DNA of 64,000 nt from Nonomuraea guangzhouensis (GTDB taxonomy: Bacteria; Actinomycetota; Actinomycetes; Streptosporangiales; Streptosporangiaceae). The notes beneath the pieces were generated by a model that was given only the letters and a program-made list of their open reading frames with translations, had not been told where the DNA came from and made no database searches. How positions within the stretch are numbered: the stretch's first letter is position 1; the number at the start of each line of letters is the position of its first letter. Location of the stretch: assembly GCF_019396345.1 (NCBI RefSeq), contig NZ_JAHKRM010000001.1, positions 124,001-188,000 of the forward strand. Direction: 5' to 3'. Below, one piece after another: positions 29,815-37,693 of this stretch. Both the position numbers and the translations under genes were made by a program.

Positions 29815-31533
29815 CTAGCTCACCAGGAACTGGGTCGCGGCCAGTTCGCGATAAAGGTCGTCCTCCCCCACCAGCTCGGCATGGGTGCCGACCGCGCGCA
29901 CCCCGCCCGCCTCCATGACCACGATGCGGTCCGCGTTGGTCACCGTGGACAGCCGGTGCGCGATGACCAGCACGGTCGTCTCGGCGGCCACCTCGGCGAT
30001 GACCTCGCGCAGCCGGAGCTCGTTGACCGCGTCGAGCTGGGAGGTCGCCTCGTCCAGCAGGAGCAGCCTGGGCTTGCGCAGCAGCGCCCTGGCGATCGCC
30101 ACCCGCTGCCGCTCGCCGCCCGACAGCAGCACGCCCCGGTGCCCGACGGCCGTGTCGAGCCCCTCGGGCAGCCTGGACACCAGGTCGTCGAGACGCGTAC
30201 GGACGATCGCCCGCCGCAACTCCTCCTCGGTGGCGTCCTGAGCCGCGAAGAGCAGGTTCTCCCTGAGCGTGCCCGCCAGCACGGGCGCGTCCTGCTCGAC
30301 ATAGCCGAGCGTGGCCCGCAACTCGGCGAGCGGCCAGTCGCGGATGTCGCGGCCGTCGACCGTGATCCGGCCGTCCTGGTGCTCGTAGAACCGTTCCAGC
30401 AGGGCGAACACCGTCGACTTGCCCGCGCCCGACGGCCCCACGAGCGCGGTCAGCCCGCCGGGCGGCACCTCGAAGCTGACCCCGTCGTGCACGGTCGGCC
30501 GGTCGTCCCCATAACGGAACACCACGTCCTCGAACCGCACCCCCACCGGGTCGCCGGCGCCGACAGTCACCGGAACCGTGGCACCGACGGGCTCGGCGGG
30601 CAGGTCCTCGATCTCCTTGATCCGCTTCATCGCCGCCAGGCCCTGCTGGAGCTGCACCAGCCCCTCGACGATCTGCCCGATGGGCGCCACCAGGTAGAAC
30701 AGGTACAGCAGGAACGCGATCAGCGACGAGACCTCCAGCGCGCCGGAGGCGACCCGCGACCCGCCGACGGCCAGCACGCACAGGAAGGCGATCTGCACCG
30801 CCATCCAGGTCGCCACCCCGGCCAGCGAGGTCCACCCGGCCACCTGCAGCCCCCGGTCGCGAGCACGCTCGGCGGCGCCGGCGACGACCGCGATCTCGCG
30901 CTCCTCCGCGCCGCTGGCCTTGACCGTGCGGTACGCCTGGAGCGCCCGGTCGAGCACGGCGCCCATCTCGCCGACGGCCTCCTGAGCCTGCTTCTGCGCC
31001 CGCTGGATCCGGGGCATCACCAGCCCGGTCAGCCCGCCGATCACCACCACCACGAGCAGCGTGACCAGCAGCAGCACGCCGTCCATGGTCGCCATCATGA
31101 CGATCGCGCCGGCCAGCATGAACACCGAACCGATCGAGTTCACGATCCCGTTGGTCAGTACGGCCCGCAGCAGCGTCGTGTCACCGGTCACCCGCGACAG
31201 CAGGTCGCCGGGCTTGAGCCGGTCCACGTCGGCGACCTTGAGCCGGAACATCCGATCGACGAGCCGGCGCCGCGCGCCCAGCACGATGCCCTCGCCCGTG
31301 CGCTCCATCAGATACGTGCCCAGCGCCGAGACCACCGCGCCGACCAGCACCGCCACGGTCAGCCCGAGTAACGGCCCGGCCATCGACCTGTTCTGGCCGA
31401 AGGCGTCCACCACGTACTTGGCCAGCAACGGCATCGCCAGACCGGCCGCCGAGCCGACCAGACCCAGCAACCCACCGAGGATCAAGATCCTCCGGTGCGG
31501 GCGTATGTAGGCGAGCAGCTCTCTGATCACCAT
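29815..31533 (-). CDS. ABC exporter, fused transmembrane and nucleotide-binding domains
   Basis: 572 aa from the ATG at 31533 (AGAGGAG upstream). Residues ~15-300 form a six-helix type-I exporter domain and ~335-572 the ATPase, with Walker A GPSGAGKST, signature LSGGERQRVAIARALL, Walker B RLLLLDEATSQLD and H-loop VIAHRLSTV. It would act as a homodimer, as BmrA-like multidrug exporters do. It diverges from the DUF4331 gene, with two identical-architecture inverted repeats in between. Confidence 0.92.
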   Translation of the reverse strand: MVIRELLAYIRPHRRILILGGLLGLVGSAAGLAMPLLAKYVVDAFGQNRSMAGPLLGLTVAVLVGAVVSALGTYLMERTGEGIVLGARRRLVDRMFRLKVADVDRLKPGDLLSRVTGDTTLLRAVLTNGIVNSIGSVFMLAGAIVMMATMDGVLLLVTLLVVVVIGGLTGLVMPRIQRAQKQAQEAVGEMGAVLDRALQAYRTVKASGAEEREIAVVAGAAERARDRGLQVAGWTSLAGVATWMAVQIAFLCVLAVGGSRVASGALEVSSLIAFLLYLFYLVAPIGQIVEGLVQLQQGLAAMKRIKEIEDLPAEPVGATVPVTVGAGDPVGVRFEDVVFRYGDDRPTVHDGVSFEVPPGGLTALVGPSGAGKSTVFALLERFYEHQDGRITVDGRDIRDWPLAELRATLGYVEQDAPVLAGTLRENLLFAAQDATEEELRRAIVRTRLDDLVSRLPEGLDTAVGHRGVLLSGGERQRVAIARALLRKPRLLLLDEATSQLDAVNELRLREVIAEVAAETTVLVIAHRLSTVTNADRIVVMEAGGVRAVGTHAELVGEDDLYRELAATQFLVS

Positions 31534-31592
31534 GTTCTCCTCTCGCGATATATCCCGACATCCCAACGAACGGCGGATCGGATTCCGCACCC

Positions 31593-31635
31593 GTCAACCT
31601 AGATTGACGACCAAAGTATGTCAACTTTGATTGAC
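31593..31635. promoter_or_regulatory. Twin GTCAA-N6-TTGAC operators in the exporter/DUF4331 divergent region
   Basis: GTCAACCTAGATTGAC (31593-31608) and GTCAACTTTGATTGAC (31620-31635) share arms and most of the centre and are spaced 27 bp start to start. They sit 60-102 bp upstream of the exporter and about 126-170 bp upstream of the DUF4331 gene. No regulator gene is adjacent, so the binding protein must be encoded elsewhere. The arrangement suggests a MarR- or ArsR-type factor. Confidence 0.65.
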
Positions 31636-31761
31636 CTCTCATTCTTTGGGAGGAGAGACACATCCATTCGCGGAGCGGCGACGAATAGGCCGTCGAGGAA
31701 CCCGGCCGGAACCTCTCGATCACGATCAGCATCTCGATCAGCCCTCTCGAAAGGACCGAAC

Positions 31762-33138
31762 ATGGAGCTCCGGATCAACCGGCGCGCTCTAGTCGGACTG
31801 GGCGTCGCGGCGGCGTTGACCGCCTCCTCGTTCGCCCTGCTTCGTACCGACTCCGGCACCGCTTCCTCGCACCGCGAGGCGCCGATGATCGCGGGGGACC
31901 CGCGTAACGACAACACTGACGTGTACGCGTTCGTCAGCCCGGACAAAGCCGACACGGTGACGCTGCTCTCCAACTGGATCCCGTTCCAGGAACCGCAGGG
32001 CGGCCCGAACTTCTACACGTTCGACACCAAGTCCCGCTACAACATCAAGATCGACAACGATGGCGACGCCAAGCCCGACATCGTGTACCAGTGGACGTTC
32101 CGCGATGAGGACCGGCGCGGCAACGACACGTTCCTGTACAACAACGGGCCCGTCACCTCGCTGCACGACGAGAACCTGCTCTTCCGCCAGCGCTACACGC
32201 TCAAGCGGCTCACCGAGAACGGCAGCAGGACGCTCGTCTCGAACGGCATCGTCGCGCCGAGCAACGTCGGCCCCGCCTCGATGCCCGACTACGGCACGCT
32301 GCGCGCCCAGTCCCTGAAGAGCCTCCCGCACGGCGGCAAGGCCTACGCCGGCCAGTCGGATGAGGCGTTCTTCCTGGACCTGCGCGTCTTCGACCTGCTC
32401 TACGGCGGCAACCTGACCGAGGTCGGCCAGGACACCACCAAGGGCTACAACGTGAGCACCCTGGCCGTCCAGGTGCCCGCCAGTGACCTGGCGCTCAAGG
32501 GCGACGTCAGGCGCAACCCGGTGATCGGCGTCTGGTCGACCACGGACAAGTGGAGCCCGAACGGCTACGCGCAGGTCTCGCGCCTGGGCAACCCGCTGGT
32601 CAACGAGGTCGTGGTGCCCGCCGGTCTGAAGGACGCGTTCAACTCGCTGCCCCCGCACAAGGACGCCGACATCCCGCAGGTGGTCAAGCGCGTGACCGAC
32701 CCCGAGGTGGCCAGGCTGCTGGAGGGCATCTACGGCATCAAGGCGCCCGCGACCCCGCGCGGCGACCTGGTCGAGATCTTCCTGACCGGCATCGCCAAGG
32801 GCAACGGGCCGATCAAGGCCGACCTGAACTCGCAGACCCTCAACAAGGACGCCGGCAAGCTGCGGCCCTCCGAGATGCTGCGGCTCAACATGGCGGTCCC
32901 GCCGTCCAAGGACCCCAACCGTCTCGGCGTGCTGGCCGGTGACCTGCAGGGCTTCCCGAACGGCCGCCGCCTGTCCGACGACGTCGTGGACATCTCGCTG
33001 CAGGCCGTGGCCGGTGCCGCGCTGTCCGGCAAGCTCGTCCCCGGCCTGACGGACAAGGTCGACCAGAACGACAAGCCCTTCTTCCAGTCGTTCCCGTACA
33101 TCCCGCTGCCCAGCAACGTCGCTGTGAACAAGCGGTGA
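31762..33138 (+). CDS. Secreted DUF4331 protein
   Basis: 458 aa from the ATG at 31762 with AAAGGA upstream; the frame is open further 5' but without a ribosome site. N-terminal signal sequence MELRINRRALVGLGVAAALTASSFALL, then the DUF4331 start SSHREAPMIAGDPRNDNTDVYAFVSPD. DxDxD-like acidic loops (IDNDGDAKPD) hint at cation binding. Molecular function of DUF4331 is unknown. It is followed by TPR and NicO-type transporter genes on the same strand, which I read as one module, although a strong hairpin follows its stop. Confidence 0.88.
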   Translation: MELRINRRALVGLGVAAALTASSFALLRTDSGTASSHREAPMIAGDPRNDNTDVYAFVSPDKADTVTLLSNWIPFQEPQGGPNFYTFDTKSRYNIKIDNDGDAKPDIVYQWTFRDEDRRGNDTFLYNNGPVTSLHDENLLFRQRYTLKRLTENGSRTLVSNGIVAPSNVGPASMPDYGTLRAQSLKSLPHGGKAYAGQSDEAFFLDLRVFDLLYGGNLTEVGQDTTKGYNVSTLAVQVPASDLALKGDVRRNPVIGVWSTTDKWSPNGYAQVSRLGNPLVNEVVVPAGLKDAFNSLPPHKDADIPQVVKRVTDPEVARLLEGIYGIKAPATPRGDLVEIFLTGIAKGNGPIKADLNSQTLNKDAGKLRPSEMLRLNMAVPPSKDPNRLGVLAGDLQGFPNGRRLSDDVVDISLQAVAGAALSGKLVPGLTDKVDQNDKPFFQSFPYIPLPSNVAVNKR

Positions 33139-33143
33139 AGCCC

Positions 33144-33176
33144 GACCGGCCGGCCTCCTCTCCGGGCCGGCCGGTC
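33144..33176 (+). terminator. Strong GC hairpin after the DUF4331 gene
   Basis: GACCGGCCGGCC (33144-33155) pairs with GGCCGGCCGGTC (33165-33176), a 12-bp perfect stem with a 9-nt loop, 6 bp beyond the stop codon. It probably terminates or attenuates transcription before the TPR gene. Confidence 0.6.
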
Positions 33177-33214
33177 CCTCTCCGCGGCGGGCCCGTCTCC
33201 CACACTCCCGCCGC

Positions 33215-33303
33215 GACCCCGGCCGGCCGGCCATGCCCCCATCAGGGCCGGCCGACCCTGGCCGGCTGGCCGTGCCCCCCGTCAGGGCCAGCCGGCCATC
33301 ACC
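33215..33303 (+). repeat. GGCCGG-rich repeats before the TPR gene
   Basis: Two imperfect ~40-bp copies built of GGCCRTGCCCCC, TCAGGGCC and RGCCGGC segments follow the hairpin and can themselves pair. There is no credible gene in the 203-bp gap; the TPR ribosome site GGAG (33332-33335) follows the repeats. Confidence 0.5.
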
Positions 33304-33341
33304 CCGTCTCCGCCGACCCTTTCCGATCTCCGGAGCCTTGG

Positions 33342-34547
33342 ATGCGATCCCTCGCCATAGCAGGTGGCCTCGTCGTGGCCGGCGCGCTGGCCTTCACGGC
33401 CTACGCCGTCTACGCCCCGCCAGAGCCAGCCACCGTGACCACGCGGACCGTGACCTTCACCGAGACGCTGCAGTCCCGCCTGAAGCGCCTGCCCGGCGAC
33501 TACCGAAGCTGGGCCCAGCTCGGCATGGAGTACGTCGACCAGGCCAGAGTCACCGGCGACCCGTCGTACTACACCAAGGCCGAAGGCGCCCTGGCCACCG
33601 CGGCCCGCCTGAACGCCGCCGACGACGCGGTGCTGACCGGCCAGGCGGCGCTCGCCGCCGGCCGCCACGAGTTCTCCGACGCGGTACGGCTGGCGCAGCG
33701 GGCCATCGGCGCCAACCCGTACAGCGCGGCGGCGCACGGCGTGCTGGCCGACGCCAAGACACAGCTCGGCGACCTGAGCGGCGCCTCGAAGGCCGTGGAC
33801 AAGATGATGGGGCTGCGCCCCGGCGTGGCGGCGTTCGCCCGCGCCTCGTACGCGGCCGAGCTCCGGGGCGACCGGACGAAGGCCCGCGAGTTCCTGGAGT
33901 ACGCCCAGAACGACGCCTACGCCCCGGCCGACGTCGCCTACACCCGCTACTACCTGGGCGAGCTGGCCCTGCACTCGGGCGACCTCGCCGCGGCCGGCGA
34001 CTGGTACGCCAAGGCGCTCCAGGCCTACCCCGCCTACACCCCCGCGGTCGCCGGACAGGCCAGGGTCGCCGCGCTCAGCGGGCGGACGACAGAGGCCCTC
34101 GACCTCTACCAGCGGGTGGTCGAGCGGCTGCCGCTGTCCCAGTACCTCATCGAGCAGGGCGAGACCCGGATCAAGGCGGGGTTGAAGCCCGACTGGACCC
34201 TGCTGGAGGCCCAGCGCAAGCTGCTGCGGGCCGCCGGCGTGCGGGACGACCTCACCTGGGCCGAGTTCGAGGCCGACCACGGCGACCCGGCGGTGGCCGT
34301 CCGGCATGCCAGGGCCGAGTACGCCCGCAACCCCAACCTCGTCGCCGCCGACGCGCTCGGCTGGGCCCTGTTCAAGGCGGGCAAGCCGCGCGAGGCGCTG
34401 CCGTACGCGAAGAAGGCCACCTCGACCGGCTGGCGCAATCCGCTGCTCGCCTACCACCGCGCCCGGATCGAGCGCGCGCTCGGCAAGCCCGCGCGCGTGA
34501 CCCCGGGCTTCGATCCGTCCCTGCCCGCACTGGCGAGGTTCTCATGA
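33342..34547 (+). CDS. Membrane-anchored tetratricopeptide-repeat protein
   Basis: 401 aa from the ATG at 33342, GGAG 6 nt upstream. N-terminal signal or anchor helix MRSLAIAGGLVVAGALAFTAYAVY, then helical repeats throughout (WAQLGMEYVDQARVTGDPSYYTKAEGAL..., AAGDWYAKALQAYPAYTPAVAGQARVAAL..., ALDLYQRVVERLPLS), i.e. about seven TPR-like units. It overlaps the NicO-type gene by ATGA. Likely an extracytoplasmic protein-interaction scaffold for its neighbours; the partners are inferred only from linkage. Confidence 0.85.
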   Translation: MRSLAIAGGLVVAGALAFTAYAVYAPPEPATVTTRTVTFTETLQSRLKRLPGDYRSWAQLGMEYVDQARVTGDPSYYTKAEGALATAARLNAADDAVLTGQAALAAGRHEFSDAVRLAQRAIGANPYSAAAHGVLADAKTQLGDLSGASKAVDKMMGLRPGVAAFARASYAAELRGDRTKAREFLEYAQNDAYAPADVAYTRYYLGELALHSGDLAAAGDWYAKALQAYPAYTPAVAGQARVAALSGRTTEALDLYQRVVERLPLSQYLIEQGETRIKAGLKPDWTLLEAQRKLLRAAGVRDDLTWAEFEADHGDPAVAVRHARAEYARNPNLVAADALGWALFKAGKPREALPYAKKATSTGWRNPLLAYHRARIERALGKPARVTPGFDPSLPALARFS

Positions 34548-36052
34548 GAGTGCTCCGGCTCGGCCTGCTCGTGGGCCTGCTGTTGTCGATGGGCGTGTCG
34601 GTCCTGTTCACGACCGCGGCGCGGGCGGAGACGGTGGCGTTGGCGGTGGCCAGGCATCCGCTCGGCAACTTCACCGTCAACCACTACAACGGGCTGCGCC
34701 TGCGGCCCGACCGGGTGGAGAACAAGGCGGTCGTGGACGCCGCCGAACTGCCCACGCTCCAGGCCAAACCGAACGTGGACGCCTCGTACGCGGCCAGGAC
34801 CTGCGCCACGCTGGCCGCCGCCCAGCGGCTCACCGTCCGCGGCGCGGCGGTGCCGTGGCGGGTGGCGGGTTCGGAGTTCGCGTACGCGCCCGGGCAGGGC
34901 GGCCTGCAGACCAGCCGCCTGACCTGCCGGCTCGTCGCCACGGCCCGCGTGTCGGGCACGGTGTCCTTCGCCGACACGTTCGAGCAGGACCGGATCGGCT
35001 GGCGGGAGATCACCGCCGTAGGTGACGGGGTGCGGCTGACCCGGTCGTCCGTGCCGTCGGCCAGTGTGAGCGACGAACTGCGTAAGTACCCCGAGGACCT
35101 GCTGACCAACCCGCTCGACCAGCGCACCGCCACCGTCACGGTCGGCGGCGCGGCCTCCGCCCTGTCCGGCGGCGGCTCCCCCGGCTCCGGCGGTACGCCG
35201 TCCGGGCTCGGCACGATCAGCGTCGGCGGGCCGATCGGGGACGCGCTGGCGGCGCTGGACCGGACATTCACCGGCCTGATCGGCTCCGACACGCTCACGG
35301 TGCCGCTCGGGTTGCTGGCCGTGGGCCTGGCGATGCTGCTCGGGGCCGGGCACGCGCTGATCCCTGGGCACGGCAAGACGATCATGGCCGCGTACCTGGC
35401 CGGGCGGCGCGGGCGGCCGCGTGACGCCCTGGTCGTGGGGGCCACGGTGACGGCCACGCACACGGCCGGGGTACTGGTGGTGGGGCTGCTGCTGAGCGCG
35501 TTCACCGCGCTGGCCGGGGAGTCGGTGCTGGGGTGGCTGGGGGTGGCCAGCGGCCTGCTGATCGCCTTCATCGGCCTGCGCCTGCTCCTGTCCACCCGCC
35601 GCGACTCGGGTCACGGGCATGGACACGGTCATGGCCACGGACATGGGCACGGCCACGGACATGGTCATGGGCACGGACATGGTCATGGGCACGGCGACAG
35701 CGACAGCGACGGGCACGGCCGCGAACGCTCGACGCGGGCCGGTCTGCTCGGGATGGGGGTGGCGGGCGGCCTGGTGCCGAGCCCGTCGGCGCTCATCGTG
35801 CTGCTCGGGGCGATCGCGCTGGGCCGTACCTGGTTCGGGGTGGCGCTGGTCACCGCGTACGGCATCGGCATGGCGGCGACGCTCACCGTCACGGGCCTGC
35901 TGCTGGTCAAGCTCGTCGACCGCATCGAACGGCGCGCCTCGCTGGGGCGGGGCCTGGCCGCCCGGCTGTCCGCCCTGGCACCGCTGGGCACGGCCGGCAT
36001 GGTGATGCTGCTGGGCGCGGGCCTGGCCCTCCGCTCGGCCATCGCCCTCTAG
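34544..36052 (+). CDS. NicO/RcnA-type nickel-cobalt transporter with large N-terminal extracytoplasmic domain and His-rich loop
   Basis: 502 aa. Signal peptide (MRVLRLGLLVGLLLSMGVSVLFTTAARA), then ~180 extracytoplasmic residues of unknown type. The NicO membrane domain has the metal-path motifs AGHALIPGHGKTIMAAYL and TATHTAG. A cytoplasmic or external loop near residue 360 carries 14 consecutive Gly-His dipeptides followed by DSDSDGHG, a strong divalent-metal-binding stretch encoded by a hexanucleotide-like repeat (35610-35694). Import versus export cannot be decided. Co-translated with the TPR protein. Confidence 0.88.
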   Translation: MRVLRLGLLVGLLLSMGVSVLFTTAARAETVALAVARHPLGNFTVNHYNGLRLRPDRVENKAVVDAAELPTLQAKPNVDASYAARTCATLAAAQRLTVRGAAVPWRVAGSEFAYAPGQGGLQTSRLTCRLVATARVSGTVSFADTFEQDRIGWREITAVGDGVRLTRSSVPSASVSDELRKYPEDLLTNPLDQRTATVTVGGAASALSGGGSPGSGGTPSGLGTISVGGPIGDALAALDRTFTGLIGSDTLTVPLGLLAVGLAMLLGAGHALIPGHGKTIMAAYLAGRRGRPRDALVVGATVTATHTAGVLVVGLLLSAFTALAGESVLGWLGVASGLLIAFIGLRLLLSTRRDSGHGHGHGHGHGHGHGHGHGHGHGHGHGHGDSDSDGHGRERSTRAGLLGMGVAGGLVPSPSALIVLLGAIALGRTWFGVALVTAYGIGMAATLTVTGLLLVKLVDRIERRASLGRGLAARLSALAPLGTAGMVMLLGAGLALRSAIAL

Positions 36053-36061
36053 GCGCCCGCG

Positions 36062-36817
36062 CTAGGTGGGCCGGCGGCCGCGCCGGGTGGAGGGCAGGTC
36101 ATGGCGTCCCGAGACGAACTCCTGGAACGCGATCTTGGCCCTGATCACCGGCCGGCGCCACCGTTCCTCCCGGTGCGCGGCCTTGGCCAGCTTGCGCGGC
36201 GAGCGCTTCTCGTAGAACAGGTGGGCCCACGGAGAGCCCGGCCTGGCCAGGCGGATCGCGCAGACCACCAGGAGCACCGGTACGAACAGCCCGACCATCC
36301 CGGTCCAGATCTTGCCCTTCGACAGGGTGATGACAGCGAGCACCATGTTCGCCACGATCAGGGCGCCCGGGTTGACCGGGGTCCCGTAGTCGAACGTCAG
36401 CGGCCGGAGCCCGGTGAGCAGCAGCCCCGTCACCGCGACCGCGATGAACACCGCGTCGACCGAGGTGCGCCCCTCTTCCTCCCAGTAGACGTCGTGCAGG
36501 TGCAGGATCAGCGCGAACTCGTCCAGCACCAGAGCCGACCCGATCCCGAAAACGGCCGCCGCGGCGGCGTAGGCCACCTGCGAGGCCGACGACACCATCA
36601 GCCCGCTGACCCCGCCGACCAGCATGAGCACGACCCCGAACACCACGTGGTGGATGTGCATCTCACCCACGTTGACGTTACGGAACCAGCCGACCTTCGC
36701 CCTGATCAGCCGCACATTGACGCGGGTCGCCACGAAGGCCGCGATGAGCGCGACGAAGAAACAGAACAGCGGCAGCCGTCCTGTCCCGACGATGTTCAGC
36801 TCGAACCAGTTCTTCAT
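36062..36817 (-). CDS. Conserved integral membrane protein of unknown function
   Basis: 251 aa from the ATG at 36817. About six to seven transmembrane helices, with conserved-looking polar segments NVNVGEMHIHHVVFGVVLM and LDEFALILHLHDVYWEEEGRTSVDAVFIAVAV containing several His, Asp and Glu residues that could form a metal or proton site. The C-terminal ~60 residues are basic and cytoplasmic (FYEKRSPRKLAKAAHREERWRRPV). Convergent with the NicO gene. I do not recognise a named family. Confidence 0.75.
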   Translation of the reverse strand: MKNWFELNIVGTGRLPLFCFFVALIAAFVATRVNVRLIRAKVGWFRNVNVGEMHIHHVVFGVVLMLVGGVSGLMVSSASQVAYAAAAAVFGIGSALVLDEFALILHLHDVYWEEEGRTSVDAVFIAVAVTGLLLTGLRPLTFDYGTPVNPGALIVANMVLAVITLSKGKIWTGMVGLFVPVLLVVCAIRLARPGSPWAHLFYEKRSPRKLAKAAHREERWRRPVIRAKIAFQEFVSGRHDLPSTRRGRRPT

Positions 36818-36880
36818 GACCTTGGAATTGATGCTACGAGCCCTGTCGCCCTCCCTTGACCGCAAGGGTCCCGAAACGAC

Positions 36881-37606
36881 CTAGGACAGGAACGCGCGCA
36901 GCAGTGCCGCTGTGCCTTCCAGGTGCTCCGACACCGCGCGACGGGCCCCTTCCGGGTCGCCGGCCAGGATGGCCGCCACGATCGCCTCGTGCTGGAGGGC
37001 GGAGTGGTCGAGGTTCACCTGGAGCATCGGGATGGCGTTGAGGAGGTCGCTGACCCGCAGGCGCGCGTCGGCGCAGGCGGTGGCGAGCAGGGGTGAGCCG
37101 GTCAGTTCGGCGATCGACAGGTGGAAGGCCGTGTCCAGGCGCCGGTAGTCCTCGATGCCCGCCTTGTTGAGGTCCGTGAGCCGGCCGCGCAGGAGGGCGC
37201 GCTGGGCGTCGGTGAGCGTGGCCGCCGCCAGGACCTCCGCCGCCCCGCATTCCACGGCCATGCGGAAGGTCAGCGCGTCGGTGAGGTCGGCCGCGCCCAT
37301 GTCGGCCACGATCCTGCGCAGGTCGCCGCTGCCGGGCTGGGGAGGGGCGTAGGTGACGAAGGCGCCGCCGTACCGGCCGCGCCGCACCTCGAGGTAGCCG
37401 GCGTCCTGGAGCGCCCGGATCGCCTCGCGCAGGGTCACCCTGCTGATGCCGAGCTGGACGGCGAGCTCGCGCTCCGGGGGCAGCTTCCGGCCCGGCGCGA
37501 CCACGCCAAGCTTGATCGCCTGGAGCAGCCGCTCTACCGTCTCCTCGAAGGCGTTTCCTGCTCTGACCGGCCGTAACACCGTCATCAACCGCGCCGAGTC
37601 GTCCAA
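36881..37606 (-). CDS. FadR-type GntR family regulator
   Basis: About 241 aa from a TTG at 37606, chosen because GAGG lies 6 nt upstream; an in-frame ATG at 37585 and a TTG at 37627 are alternatives. HTH: PPERELAVQLGISRVTLREAIRALQDAGYLEVRRG; C-terminal FCD helical domain with metal-ligand pattern (DTAFHLSIAEL, HEAIVAAILAGDPEGARRAVSEHL). A TTA codon (37574-37576) lies near the start. Divergent from the gamma-glutamylation operon, which it probably controls. Confidence 0.88.
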   Translation of the reverse strand: MDDSARLMTVLRPVRAGNAFEETVERLLQAIKLGVVAPGRKLPPERELAVQLGISRVTLREAIRALQDAGYLEVRRGRYGGAFVTYAPPQPGSGDLRRIVADMGAADLTDALTFRMAVECGAAEVLAAATLTDAQRALLRGRLTDLNKAGIEDYRRLDTAFHLSIAELTGSPLLATACADARLRVSDLLNAIPMLQVNLDHSALQHEAIVAAILAGDPEGARRAVSEHLEGTAALLRAFLS

Positions 37607-37693
37607 CGTGTCCTCAGGTCTTGACAAGCGATCCCCATATGCACATCAATGGTCTAAGAGTAGCCCAATTAGCCCGAAAGCGAGCGAACTTCC

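Noticed and set aside
31618..31761. 48-codon N-terminal extension of the DUF4331 protein
   Set aside because: It would start inside the promoter/operator region and hide the signal peptide; AAAGGA supports the ATG at 31762.
33233..34543. 437-codon extension upstream of the NicO-type transporter
   Set aside because: It overlies the TPR gene in another frame and lacks repeats or domains; the transporter has its own ATG and signal peptide.
36818..36865. Longer start for the 36062-36817 membrane protein
   Set aside because: The extra 16 residues are basic and lack a better ribosome site; the ATG at 36817 starts the natural N-terminus.
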